DNA of 64,000 nt from Bryum argenteum (GCA_037043015.1 CM073324.1:3899413-3963412); one strand, 5' to 3'; positions 1 through 11,790 are shown, counted from the first letter of the stretch. A program made the numbers and translations. The notes: generated from the letters alone by a model not told the origin.

Positions 1-201
1 CTGTGTTGGTTAGCGAGATAGAGGAGCATGCAATGAGCAGGGTCCCTCCGGCTTGCAAAGAACGACCCATGCCAATTGTGCCGATGACGGCACTCGGCCT
101 TCGTAGGCGGGCACGAGGCAAAACCTGTTTTGACAATGCGGATCCTTCACCATGGATAGTAGTTGGTGGGAGCGTGCCCAATCTGGTTGGATTGTTGGAA
201 T

Positions 202-237
202 CCTCCCAGGACTTGCGTCGGACGCAAGTCCGGGAGG
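202..237. repeat. Palindrome copy 1
   Basis: Two 17-18-bp arms meet around a single central G. The inner arms are GGACTTGCGTC and GACGCAAGTCC, and the outer arms are CCTCCC and GGGAGG. It lies in the first unit of the tandem array. Confidence 0.85.
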
Positions 238-536
238 AGATCGACCGTTTTGAATTTTATTGGGTTTTTATTCGTTTGAATCTTCCTCGAGCCGCTCTCC
301 GCGGTGTGTCGGATTGAGTGCAGGATGCTAGCGTTCATGACCGGCCTCACTTGGCTCATTGCACTTGTCAATCGAGAATGTTCGCCGATGACGGCTCTGC
401 CCCTTGATGGCGGGCACGAGGTATATCTTGGCCAGGGCATAATGGGGATGCGTTTTTGTTTTGACAAGCGAGATCCTTTACCGCGGATAGCGATTGGTGG
501 GGAGCGTGCCCATGTATGCGGTTGGATTCTTTGAAA

Positions 537-570
537 CCTCCCGGACTTGCGTCGACGCAAGTCCAGGAGG
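537..570. repeat. Palindrome copy 2
   Basis: The core GGACTTGCGTCGACGCAAGT plus CC is self-complementary without a spacer. Its outermost pair is G-C, as in copy 1, unlike copies 3 and 4. Confidence 0.85.
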
Positions 571-737
571 GGAACGATCACCGGGATTTTTTGATATTTA
601 CACGCCCGAATCTTCCTTGAAATTTGCGTTGAATGTGTTGGATTACTACTTGCTTGCGTGTTTGTTGGATTGCCAAGTCACCAGTCTCATGACATTGGTG
701 CCGGTGACCTTAGAATGTTTGTTGGAATTGCTGGAAT

Positions 738-772
738 CCTCCCCAGACTTGCGTCGACGCAAGTCTGGGAGG
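738..772. repeat. Palindrome copy 3
   Basis: The core AGACTTGCGTCGACGCAAGT plus CT is self-complementary. Relative to copy 2 the outer pair has changed from G-C to A-T on both sides, which keeps the symmetry. It belongs to the shortened repeat unit. Confidence 0.85.
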
Positions 773-1076
773 AGATCGACCAGTTTGCATTTTTGTTTGG
801 TTTTTTATTTGTTTGAATCTGCCACGAGCTGCTCTGCCAGTGTGTCGGATTAAGGATTGCAGGATGCTTGCGTTCATGACCGGCCTCTCCTGGCTCGCAG
901 CACACGTCCAACAGCATGTTTGCCGATGACGGTTCTGTCTCTTTGGTGGCGGGCCTGAGGCATATGCTGGCTTCGGGGCATAATCGGGGATGCTTAGCTG
1001 TTTGGACAATGCAGATCCTTCACCATGGATAGCAGTTGGTGGGGAGCGTGCCCCTGTCTGGTTGGATTGCTGGAAA

Positions 1077-1111
1077 CCTCCCCAGACTTGCGTCGACGCA
1101 AGTCTGGGAGG
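1077..1111. repeat. Palindrome copy 4
   Basis: Identical to copy 3 over all 35 bases, including the A-T outer pair. It is followed by a T-rich run and is the last palindrome before the coding region begins. Confidence 0.85.
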
Positions 1112-1479
1112 AAACCGATCCCTTTGGTTATTTTTTTTATTTTTACATTCGATTCTTCCCCGGGCTTTTATGAATGTGTGTTGTATTAGCAGTTGCAGGG
1201 TGCTTGAGTGACTCCGTTTAAACTGGCTTGCAACAGCAGTCCCTTACCTTGGTTGCCGATGAGGGCTTGTGTGTTCCTTCGTGGCCAACCTGAGACAATT
1301 CCTCTATGCTACAAGGGCATCGATGAACAAGTTTGCTTTATTTTATGGTCTTTGGACTCCTTAGAAACGCAATTTTGTCTTTGCGGGATTGTGGCTCTAC
1401 GAGTTCTGTATGCTATGTTTTGCATTCTTTTTATTATATGTTTTACAAGATTTTACTTACTTAAATTTTTCGATTGTAT

Positions 1480-1787
1480 GGCGGGATCGAGTGAAACAAA
1501 CAACGATTGTAGAAGACGAAGAATCGGATGCGGAGAGCGATTTATCCACTTTGAGGACAACTTTGTTGGCTTATGTGGAGTCCCGTCGATTAGTCATAGC
1601 ATTGTCTTGATTCCTCAAACTCCACCTCCGCCTCGCTTTGTCCGTCACACTTCTCGTGTTGATGTTGATCGGACTGCAGCTAACATGCGAATTGAAACTA
1701 ATGAAGCCAAAGCTTTACGTATTCAAAGAAAGAATTAGCTAGACTTGCACCCAGACGTTCTCCGCGACTAGCCGCAAAGTTGTAGTC
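1480..1787 (+). pseudogene. Decayed coding fragment with a basic SPRLAAKL tail
   Basis: Three frames read in succession look protein-like. First comes an acidic stretch (VEDEESDAESDLSTLRTTLL, about 1510-1570), then a proline/arginine stretch (PQTPPPPRFVRHTSRVDVD, about 1614-1670) and a helical stretch ending RIQRK. After a probable 1-base loss in an A-run near 1727-1733 the tail reads ELARLAPRRSPRLAAKL and stops at 1787. I see at least two frameshifts. I do not recognise the family. It could also be a non-coding leader exon of the next gene, which begins directly after an intron-like acceptor. Confidence 0.35.
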
Positions 1788-1935
1788 TCTCTGATTGTAT
1801 TATGACATTATATGATATGTTTATCATATACTTATTTAAGAAATGAACATTTATTACTTTTTATATATTCGATTTATTCTACACCATCTTATTTATTTTT
1901 ACATTTGTGATGTAATTGGTTTTGTGCGTTGCCAG

Positions 1936-4900
1936 ATGACTACAGCTCAAGCTCATCTCATTGAAGATGAAGAAGTCAACGTGCTTCTTCCAAGTCCTTC
2001 TAAATCTGGAGCCCCGCAAGAGATTCCTACCGAAACTGATTTCCAACCTCTGGAAGGCGAAGCCAGTGCAGTTTCAAAAGACAATCCTCTCGAAGCTGCA
2101 GAGATTCAATTACCGTCCTCAGATCATGACATCGACCAATCCCTCTCAGATGATGAAGAAACTAGATTGCCGGGAGGTGTCAACGTAGGAATCATCCACA
2201 TGCCTCAACATCTTCAGAACAAGGACCCTGATTGGAGTGCGAACGAGATGCGAATGCTCCACAAGAGCGATTCGATTGCAATTATAAACAGGTTACGCTT
2301 CAAACCTGTTAAGAAGTCTCGTATGCTAATTCCACTTTGCCGTCTCGTTTGTTATCCGAAGGTTCGCCCGATCTCTGAACAAGACGTTAGAAAACTCGAG
2401 AATGAGTTCAACAAAGGTTATCGCGAAGGGGATCGGGTGATGTACGTCTCGCCTTTTGATCGGAAAGGCCGAGAAAAAATTGTTGACACTCAAGATGTAT
2501 TGTGGACGAACCCGCTTTGGAAAGCGGCAAATGAGGAGTTTGAGAGTTCGCTGCGGTCGGATCCAGATCTTCATGACCTGAGCGATAAATACTTTTATGT
2601 TTACGAGGGCAACCACCGTGTTACGGCGTGGATGCGTCATATCGAGAGGTACCACAAGAATGATCCCTCGTGGTACATTTCGGTTGACTGCATCGTACTC
2701 GATGCCCGTGGAGAAAGCAATGTCCTCCTCGATGCTATGAACGACATTAACTGGTAAGTACATGTCGCATTTCATACTTTCATTTTAAATTATAATTTTA
2801 TCATGTGGAATTTTTCTCATCGCTCGGTTTCATCTGTAGGTCCACCGAGCATGATCATGTCGAAGACAGTTTGTGTGCCAAACTCCAACGCATGAGGAAG
2901 TTTGGTAAATTGAAACTCGAAGATTTCAAGGACCTCATTTCTCCAGAAGATTACAGGATTTGTAAGAACGCGAAAGCAAAAAAGGAGACTTGGTATCCTG
3001 TCACTATAGATGTTTTTGTAAAATTTCTATACGCGGTACGTTGACTACATATGTGCTTGACTCTTCTTGACCAAATTTATTTGAAACAACTTCTGACTTG
3101 TGTTCTGATTGGTATATAGAGGAGGTTAGCGAAAGCATCGGACGACGCTGAGGCTGCGTACTACGCCACGGTTCCGAAAGACAAGCAAACAGGACCGGGC
3201 GTATGGAGTGCTATGGATAACGCCATCAAGGCTGAAATCAAGTCAATTCGTGGGAAGAATTTCGACAAAATGGTCGCTGTGGCGAACAACAAACTTGGAA
3301 AAGTTTTTGCGAAAGAGGTAATTGTGGCTGAGTTCGTCAGTTTCATGTCATTGTTTCTATCTTTTAGCTCTATTTCTCTTATTAAAAACGTGAATCTCAT
3401 GTGCAGATTTATTCTCATTACAGCCAAAATTTGAAACCCGATATGACAATCGATCGCTTACACATGGTAGCCACTACGAATGTTCACTTTGATTTCAAGG
3501 CAAAGTGGCTTCAATGGTGGAACTCACCTAACGAAGTGCGAGGATTATTTCGATTCCCTGAAGATCGCCCAATGAAAGATAAAGCTTTGGTCGGATTCCT
3601 ACACCGGGCTTCATTCTGGGCACAGGTAATTCTCATTTTCGTTCCATGATTACAAAATTTGAGTTTATCAGTTAGTTTAAATTCTAACATATTTCTTTTA
3701 TTTTCAGCTAGAGCAATCACTTGAAAATGAAATGCAGTATCTCGTTGCAAACGAGAACCTCAACATCGAGTGGTCTAGTGTTGTCTTGAAGCCCTCGGCG
3801 TATGTCGAGAAGTGGAGGGTCCTGTTATGGGACAAGGCATTCAACAACTACCTTGGTCCTAATGCAAGCCCAAAGTTCATCAAGGGCTCAGATCTTCAAA
3901 AGATTACCGGAGGCAAAGCCACAATTAAGCGGCTTATATTCCGGTATGTTTCCAATTGGTACAAGTACAATATTTATAAAATTGGTACAACTTGTTCGTT
4001 CTTCACCATAATTGTTCATATTTTTGTAGGTACTTAAAACAAGAGCTCGTTGCGAAGGGAGCATTAGCTTCGTTCTCCATTCCAATGGAGTTCGAGGACA
4101 TTTCAGTAACGAATGATCCTCGCAACTTCTTCTCCACTGCCCAACAAGAGCGGTTTACAAACTCCCAGTTGACGACCGGTGGATGGTTTCTAGAGTGCGA
4201 CGACAACTACGTGCACAAGGAGGAGAAGCATCTTCTTCGGAACCCCACTTCTAACCCTGCTGACTCCGCACTGATGGAAATTGACGATGATGACGATGAC
4301 AAAATATCTATTTTACCAGATGCACCTGATCCAATCTCTTCTCCTTCTTCACCAGTTGCAGTGCCTAAGTCCCGTGCAAACAGGAAGCGACGCAACAATG
4401 TTGCAGAGCCAGTTGTAGATCTTGAGCAAGAATCTGAAGAAAATGCTCCCCTCTCAGAAGACATTACAGGGCGTGAAGATGCTGATCTCACTCAGGCTTC
4501 AGCGGGAGCCGCGAACAATACAATTCGACGCGGTGCAAGATTGACTCAACTTTCTACAGGTGGACTTACGAATGCTGGGTCCCCTCCTCAATCATTCACC
4601 GTTGACCACAACTCTCAACAGTCTCCGCGTCGCCTCAGCCAGCCAGTATTTGCCAAACGTCCTCTTCCGAAACCAAATCACATTGGTAGCAGCTCATCAT
4701 CAAAAATTTCAGTCACTCTGCCAATGTATCTCGAGAAGGGCAACATTGGAGATTTGGTTCACCAGTCATCAAAGACTTCGATATGGGATTCGCAAATCCT
4801 CGATATCGTCAAGCACATCAAGAAGGTTTTACTTCATACCTTTGTCTTTCATAAACTTCTTATTACGTTTTGTACTTGTGAATCAATTAACCACTTTCTA

Positions 4901-6219
4901 ATTATTTACTTGTACCTCAGATTGGCAAAGACCGTAGGTACCCGTGTACAGCGATGGAGTTTGAACCCAAGCATCCAGGGATTGATCTCATTTTTGCAGA
5001 TGCTCCCGAGAACTTGCCTGTACCGGGGGTGTCTCCAACAGAAATTCCATCCTGGAACCGGCGGGACAAAACCTACTTTGAGAGCCTCTTCGTGTTTGCT
5101 GCCTATCATTTGACAGACGTTGGAGCCATTCTACTGATGCATCCCAAATGTCGTAGAATCGAGCGTACTCTCGATTCTGAGTCTGCAACATATAGTTTTC
5201 GTCTAGTTCGAGACTGGTGGGGATATAATCCCCTCCCTATGGCCTCTACCGTACCCAAACCGAAAGAGGTACGTAACAGATTCCAATTTTCAATTTCACG
5301 ATTCATGATTATTTCCGTCTATGCTTCTATGTTAACATATTTCTACTTGTGTTTTGCAGACTCACTGCTTCCACATCAAAGTCTATGTTCGTAAACAGTA
5401 TGTTCCAAGGTTCCAAACTCGGCAAGTGGCACACGCATATGGGGGTGTGGCAATCGTACCTGATGAGGAAGACCACCTATGTAACTTTGCAGAGAAAGAA
5501 ACATTACGTTATCGTCCGGACGGTACACCGTGGCGAGGCTCACGAGAGAAGGACCCGTCCTTCATTCAGTGTTTCGTCGATTGTCTCACGGACGACGGGG
5601 GTATAGTCTTTGACTGGAGCGCAAGTACAGGTATTGTTTCCATAGACTCTACAGTAGAATTCGTATGTATATTTTTCATGTCTAACGTGGGCTTCTGATT
5701 TTTTAGGTGCATCTGTGATTGCGTGCGCGCGCTCAAACCGACACCTCATCGCCATGGAACCTGACGAAGAAATTTTCGATGGTGTACTAGCGGATTACAA
5801 GAATGGTCCTCCCGGTGATGAAGAAAGTGGAGAATCGGCCCCTCCCGCAGATTATGACTCTGACGAACCAGTCGTGAAGAAGCCACGAAAATTCATTGGT
5901 GCGTAATTTCATATTGTATTCTTTTTATCGATTTAAGAAAACACACTTCCATATCGGTGACATTGACTTTCTTTGCAATTTTAGGATCGCAGGTCTGAAA
6001 GAGCGATTGTCTCGCAACGCTCATCTTTACAAGAGCCCTCCATCAAAATTCACCCTACCATCGTACGCGGAGCGTCTTGCTCAAGAGTTTGTTCAAGCTC
6101 CATCTCCCATTTTGTCTGACACTCCACGTCGACGTTATAGCAAGAGTGTGCTTAAGTTTATAGATTTTGAGGCAGATCAGTGTGATCAGCACTTTAATGG
6201 TACTACACCGTCTGCTTAG
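1936..6219 (+). CDS. ParB-like domain fused to beta-class DNA methyltransferase domain
   Basis: Ten exons joined at GT-AG sites give an uninterrupted 1,166-residue protein: 1936-2753, 2840-3035, 3120-3317, 3407-3625, 3708-3943, 4030-4825, 4921-5268, 5360-5630, 5707-5898 and 5993-6219. Residues about 140-272 resemble a ParB/sulfiredoxin-like fold, with a GNHR motif at 225-228. The middle is unassigned and includes an acidic, serine/proline-rich linker. The C-terminal third has the order of a beta-class N4/N6 methyltransferase: LIFADAPEN (D848) in the place of the DPPY motif IV, a LTDVGAILLMHP strand, then DWSASTGAS (1022-1030) aligned with the AdoMet motif DPFAGSGTT, followed by RHLIAMEPDEE. 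DPPY reads DAPE and GSG reads STG, so activity is doubtful. The ATG follows an acceptor-like CAG, so an upstream leader exon is likely. ParB-methylase fusions are known in phages and bacteria; function here is unknown. Confidence 0.8.
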
Positions 6220-6282
6220 TGTGTGATTTGTTTTCCGATAGGTACTACACCGTCTGCTTAGTGTGTGATTTGTTTTCCGATA
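6199..6282 (+). repeat. 42-bp tandem duplication over the stop codon
   Basis: Two identical 42-bp units lie back to back, followed by the first six bases of a third. The first unit contains the last codons and stop of the ParB-methyltransferase gene, so the second copy lies in the 3' untranslated region. Confidence 0.9.
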
Positions 6283-7296
6283 GGTACTGGACATGGTAGC
6301 GCCATACATTCGTAGTTTTCCATGATCTATTACTTATGTACGATCTATATGTGTTTTTTAATATATATGGTTTTATATTTTTATAAGTCGGTAATTTGTA
6401 TTCAAAATATTCAAGCACATTCAAGCCAACCCTCAATCCAAGTGTGAGTCGTGGCCATACAAATACTCTAACTAGCAATCAACTAGTCGTAGTTGGAATA
6501 ACTCCCAGAATCACTGTTGCTGCGATCACTGCATGCCTTTAACGGTGACGTCAGCCCTAATTTTGTTGTAACTTCTTCAACTCCAATTTCCATGCATCGA
6601 TATATGAAAATGTTTAAGCTTTAAACTCAATGCAGCCTAAAAGTTTCAGAAGGTTTTTATTATTTTCCATTGGAGTGATTGAATCTTGCCAATGTTGCAA
6701 GGGGCTATAGTCTATTATATGTATAGCTCAGGATAGCTGCTTTAAGTCGCAGTGCAACGCTCAAACGAGGCCGAGGAGAATCGAACTCGGACCACTACAA
6801 TGCCACGTGAATGTCTTTCTCTACACCTTATTAGGAGAGACAAGAAGACGACCTCTAGTTATAAATTTCAGATTATATGAACCGAAGCATCTACCTATAT
6901 TTCTGACAGTTGTAATAGGAAATTGATGACGTCAGCCCTAATTATTCTCCAAATCTTAAAATCAATAAATTAAACTTACTGATTACCTAAAGGGCCATCC
7001 CAAATTTTGGTTTACATTTTGTATATGATTTGAATTAAATTGGTTACACATGATGACTTCAACCCATAATTTAATTAACTTTTATTTGAACTTGCAAATG
7101 TGGCTTATTTATGAAATAGTGGTGGACCTCACTACCATGAAAATAAATGGATAAAGGACCTATATCCACGGTTTTGGGTACTTTTTGGCCTAAAAGTGAC
7201 CATTTCAAAAATTCACAACCACCCATTTCATGGTAATAGGGCTATTAACTTTTATACTTTTTTTTGCAATGAGTGGTAATAGGGTCTTAATCTTTC
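6283..7296. other. AT-rich spacer, no gene seen
   Basis: No coding signal. A 16-bp direct repeat (GACGTCAGCCCTAATT) occurs near 6546 and 6927. A tRNA B-box-like string lies on the minus strand near 6773-6792 without a usable A box. A short CACCGCT microsatellite begins at 7322, just inside the next ORF. Confidence 0.5.
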
Positions 7297-10200
7297 ATGA
7301 AAAAAAAAAATTCTGCCAATCACCGCTCACCGCTCACCGCTCTCCGCTCACACCCGTGCATTCCCCTTTATTGCCCTACTTTGCTAAGCCTATGTCCTCC
7401 AAAGAAGAACTTGGAATGGAATTTGCAGCATCATTTAGCATCTGCCAAGCATTTGCATAATGTTGAACAATCAGTGGCTGCTTCTAAGCGTCCCACTGCG
7501 ATTCTAAGTGGTAAGAGAGGCAGGCCCACACTATCATCTGGGGTTAGTGTTCACTCGAACCAACCTGATCTGGGGCGGTGGTGGAAGACCGGATCTGGTG
7601 CAACCGACACGGAAGGAGGTGAGGAAACTAACTTCAACCGTGATGACTGCTTGCGTTTGATGTGTTGGGGCTTTAGGGGTCCCACGTTTACATATTCTGG
7701 AGTTGTGTACTCGATTCGTGAGTTGTTGGATGATGTACATGTTGGGGGGGTTTGGTATTCTGAACCGCACTTGACAGCATGTGTGAATGTTAACGGTTCA
7801 TCTGTCAATGTCAAAGGTATTTTTAGGCATATGTCTTGTTTGAGGGTGGATCCATCGGGGTCTGGGTTTCTTAATCTTGCTTGCTCTATGTGTTCTGCAA
7901 TACCATTAGAAAATGATTTCAAAAAAAGAGTCCTACGTGAAGACGAAAATTGTGATAAGAGAGGGACTCGGAGCACTGGAGGAGGTAGAAGGATTGGTTA
8001 CTTACAGATTTCTGAACTTGCGAGGCATAGTCGAGAGTTAAGTAGAAAACTAAAAACTGACAAATTCTTGCTGATGGTTGCTCGTGCCAGAATTGTACAG
8101 CTCAAGGTAAGACGTCCAACTCTGCGTGAACTAGCGAGAGAGGCCTCATCAGAGCACAGTGTCACTAAGTTCTGCACTAGCATAATCAACGCACATAGAT
8201 CAGGTGCATTCGGAGGTAAGTCGGCATTGTGGGAATTCCTTAGTGATGTTGCTCAGAATCTCAATAGGGATGCTAGAGGGAACCGGTACAGTGAAAGTAC
8301 GAAGTGTTTAGGCGAAGTCATGAAGGTCTATGGAGGGCGTAGGATGATAGATATTTTCTCCTTGAATTTTGCTGGACCTAGCTACAGTCAAGTAAAGAGA
8401 GATTTACGTAAGGGGGTGCAATTCATACCTGGAGAGTATGCCGAAATCTTCGCAGCAGTTGCAGACATTTACCGAGCTGCAAAAGCAGCGCACAACATTA
8501 GTGGTCCAGTTCCGGTCATTTTAGCAGAGGACGAAACTAAAGTCAAAGGGAGAGTAGCTTGGGAACCGACATGGGATACTCTAGCGGATTCTGTGGGCCA
8601 TCAGCTAACCATGTTTGCGTCTCAGGTTTTAGACCGGTGGTCGGATCAGGTGAAGAGGGCTACCGAAAAATGGTGGAGTCCTTCACTGCTAACACTAAGG
8701 GGAGTTTCGCAAGAGTGGTGGTTGTGAATCCGCTGCACCCTAGACTGCCTCGCCTTGTCTTAGTCGCTTGCTGCACATGCAATTGCTTTAAGTCGGGATG
8801 GGTTAGAAATCAGTGGGCCGTGATTGATAGGCTGTGGCAGAAAGACTGCCTTGGCGCTGTAGGTCCAATAATTGGCCATGCATCCGATGGCGATTCCCGA
8901 AGGAGGCAGTTGATGCTTGCAGATATTAAGAGTGTCGAAGGGAACCGTCTTGACGTGGGGTGGGAAGGGTGGATGTTTACCGCCTCCTTAGATGATCGGG
9001 GGGACGCTAAGGGCTTGCACGACCAAGACTACCTCCATAATGGGAAGAAGCTGATCAACCCTTTGCTGTCAGCAGCAAGGGTACTTCAGTTGGGCGGGGA
9101 CTTGTGTCTACATAGTCACATCGAGCTGGTGTTCCAGCAGTTTTCGGTTGATGAACACGGGTTGAAGACAGAGGACGTTGATAGGAAGGACCGGCAAAAC
9201 TGGGGAGCCGCACAACGATTATGCCAGGCACGGGTTAGAAGCTGCTTGGCACGTATGCGTGACGTAGAGTATCCTCACAGAGAAAGAACTCTCGGGACAG
9301 AGTATTACCTTGAGATTTGCGCAAATTATATTGACATATTCTGTTCACCTAGATTAGATCTTCGTTCCAGGATTGTGTTGTGCGGTAAGGTTTCATTTTT
9401 TTTCAGAATATGGAGACTGTGGCTGCAAAATGGCGATCACGGAGTGTTAGGGAATTCGGTGAAACTAGTGGAAGCTAAAAATTTTGTGAGTCTGCAGTGC
9501 TTCTTGGATGTCCAGTTATCGTGTCATTTTGTGGTCCTTTTAATTTGTCATTTCAGGGACCGGTACCCAGAGTTAGCTGTGCCACTCCATCTGACGGGCA
9601 GTGACTCATGTGAGGTGTTCTTCTCGAAGATCGGAGGCATGAACGGGCATGAACGGGCATATGACTTTCACGAGCTAGTGAACACCGCCAACACTTTGAA
9701 CCATATCTCGGCCGTGGAATATGGAAATAACGGGATCGAGTTCAAGAAGCAGCACAATAAAATGGAGAATGTCTGGGAGGCGCTCCATAAGCTTGAACCA
9801 GGAGAAGAATGGTGCAATCTGGGAGACTATAGTAACATCTCCTCAAGTGCCGAGGTGATCAGTGCCCTCAAGGACGGATTAAAGGAGGCACAAGCACTAT
9901 TCAGGCCTCTAAACATGGCCCCTAGTCCACAATGCGTGGCAAAAAAAAAAGTCTGGTACGAGAAGCCATGGGTGATTGAGAGGGCCGATCCCAGAAGCTT
10001 TGCATACAAGGCCACTGTGAGGCCGGTTTCTGGAGAGGATGGGGACTCGGAGGTGCTACGGGACCGTCTGCATGCTGAGGAGTCGGGAACGCTGGACGCT
10101 GCCACAGACACGAGGGTCAGCACAAAATCTGCTGCAGAGGAGCTGGTCGACGATGGATTACAACATACTGCAATCATTGAAGAAGAGACCCGTAATGTGA

Positions 10201-10922
10201 TTACGGACCTCCTCAACCGAGCAGAGAACCAGGTAACATCTGTTTCGGCATCTGGGAAGATAGTGCCAACTGTAGAGGTAGGTAGCCATTCCATTTACAA
10301 GTCGACTCTAGTATCACAGTTGAATGGTAATGTGTTTCTTTCAAAAGATAGGTTGGCACGAATTAAACATAGCATCCAGTTCAATAATCACGATAATTGC
10401 CTACAGTCGGGGTCTTCATCTGGATCGAGTCTGTTATGCATAGGTTCAGATTGTGGAGTGCATTTTGTCCAACGAAGTACAACGAAACTGTCTTCTACTG
10501 TAAGATCTGCAGCCAAAAGAAAAAAGGGGCGTTCAAGTACTGCTAACAAAGCAGGTAATGCTACTAACATTTTGAGTGGAGTAGATGAGGGGTCCTGGTG
10601 GGTGGGCAGGGTGCAAGCTTTGCGGCGTCGCAATGGGCATCAATTTGGGGTACTACGTCAAGCAGTTGACCTCCTTGCCCGAACAGAGGAATCAGGGAGA
10701 AGAAATCCTAACAACCCTAACATTGAAGTAATGTTACAATACTATAGAAAACATCCAGGCCGTGATAAATTTAAATATGATCATACAGATAGCCAGTGGA
10801 TTGACATAGATTGTGTTATATCTACTGTAACCATGACTTACAATTCTACTAACGAGGTATACACACTAGACAGAAACGATTCGGACGTGCTGTCCAAGTT
10901 TGTGACGGACCGGGGTGCCTAG
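7297..10922 (+). pseudogene. Large P-element/THAP9-like transposase, one frameshift
   Basis: Frame 1 is open from 7297 to about 8590 and frame 3 from there to 10922. The protein reads continuously if one base is restored near 8578-8592 (WEPTWDTL then GFCGPSANHV). RNase-H-like acidic motifs are visible: VILAEDETKVKGRVAW (about 8515), IIGHASDGDSRR (about 8870) and LTGSDSCEVFFSKIGG (about 9592), the last resembling the late acidic helix of P-type transposases. A region with ACSMCSAIP (about 7873) may bind metal. The C-terminus adds a segment starting WWVGRVQALRRR (about 10597) of unknown role. The true start is uncertain, since the first 30 codons cover a microsatellite. Family assignment rests on motif order only. 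I found no terminal inverted repeats. Confidence 0.6.
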
Positions 10923-11758
10923 CTCTAAATGACGTGCAGAATGCTTGGTGGTCGTCTTCGACAGTGCCACTGCTGGTAAGAGCACTAACCCATGACTGTA
11001 GTATAGGTTCCCATTATTTTATTTATTTTATTTTTTTATTTTTTATTTTTTTTATTTTTTTTTTTTTTTTTATGTTAGCTGCTTCTACTGGAAGTCGGCA
11101 CTGCCTCTGTAGAGTCATCCACCATCATCTCTCCAGTCTCTCGCCAGCCCTGCACAACGCGAAGCCAAGGTGCGGATTTGTTGATTCGCGCAGCCCTCCT
11201 CCTTGTATTTTGAATTCCTCCTGATCTCCCCATTACGTCTTTGTTTGCACCGTCAATTGTGTTGAACCTGATCTTCGCTTCGCTGCTGAGCTTTGTGATC
11301 CGCAGACATCTCCAGAGGAGACGCTCACCATGGCGGAGACTGCGAAGGAGGAGGTGATCGCCGCAACCTGCACCACCACCCAGTTTCGACCTGAACCTCT
11401 CCGATCTCCAGTGTCTGTGCTCGCACCTGCAATCCGGCTGGCCGACGGAGTACTCTGTCTGCACGGGTGATTTGGCGATGACCAATGTGGGAGTATGGGT
11501 AACTCCACTCCTGCGTGTTTAGTTCTGGTTTTTTTAGCATGTGCATTTGTTGCAATCCTTCATGTTGCAATTGTCCCCTGCGGTTTCTCCTGATTCTCAT
11601 AGGACCCTCGTTTTTTTTCCCATTTTATAGACTGTCCAGTTCGGGACACTTGTACAGATTAGTCTTCACCTGGATTCCATCGCGAACCTGTGAAACCTTT
11701 AGGTAGATTTTTGTGTTCGTGAACACACTCACGGGGTCTTCGGAGACACCTCCTCATC

Positions 11759-11790
<32 letters not shown>

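Larger units (their letters stand above)
1..1200. repeat. Tandem array of ~335-bp units with palindromes
   Basis: At least four copies of a related unit lie head to tail. Shared blocks recur in the same order: a GCCGATGACGGC block near 78, 384, 919 and, altered, 1254; a GATCCTTCACCATGGATAG block near 139 and 1015 (altered near 472); a GGGAGCGTGCCC block; then a palindrome at 202, 537, 738 and 1077. Spacing of the palindromes is 335, 201 and 339 bp, so the third unit is a shortened copy. The array probably continues upstream of the window. ORFs in it are phase-inconsistent between copies, so I do not read it as coding. Confidence 0.8.

Noticed and set aside
3-853. ORFs of 70-140 codons on both strands in the first 850 bp
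   Set aside because: They lie in the tandem array and are not conserved in frame between units.
6773-6792. tRNA T-arm-like sequence on the minus strand
   Set aside because: No acceptor stem, anticodon arm or A box at a sensible distance; at most a tRNA-derived fragment.
9385-9556. Apparent GT-AG intron in the P-like transposase
   Set aside because: The enclosed frame (FRIWRLWLQ..., QCFLDVQLSCHFVVLLICHF) looks coding and is open, and removal would shift the frame.
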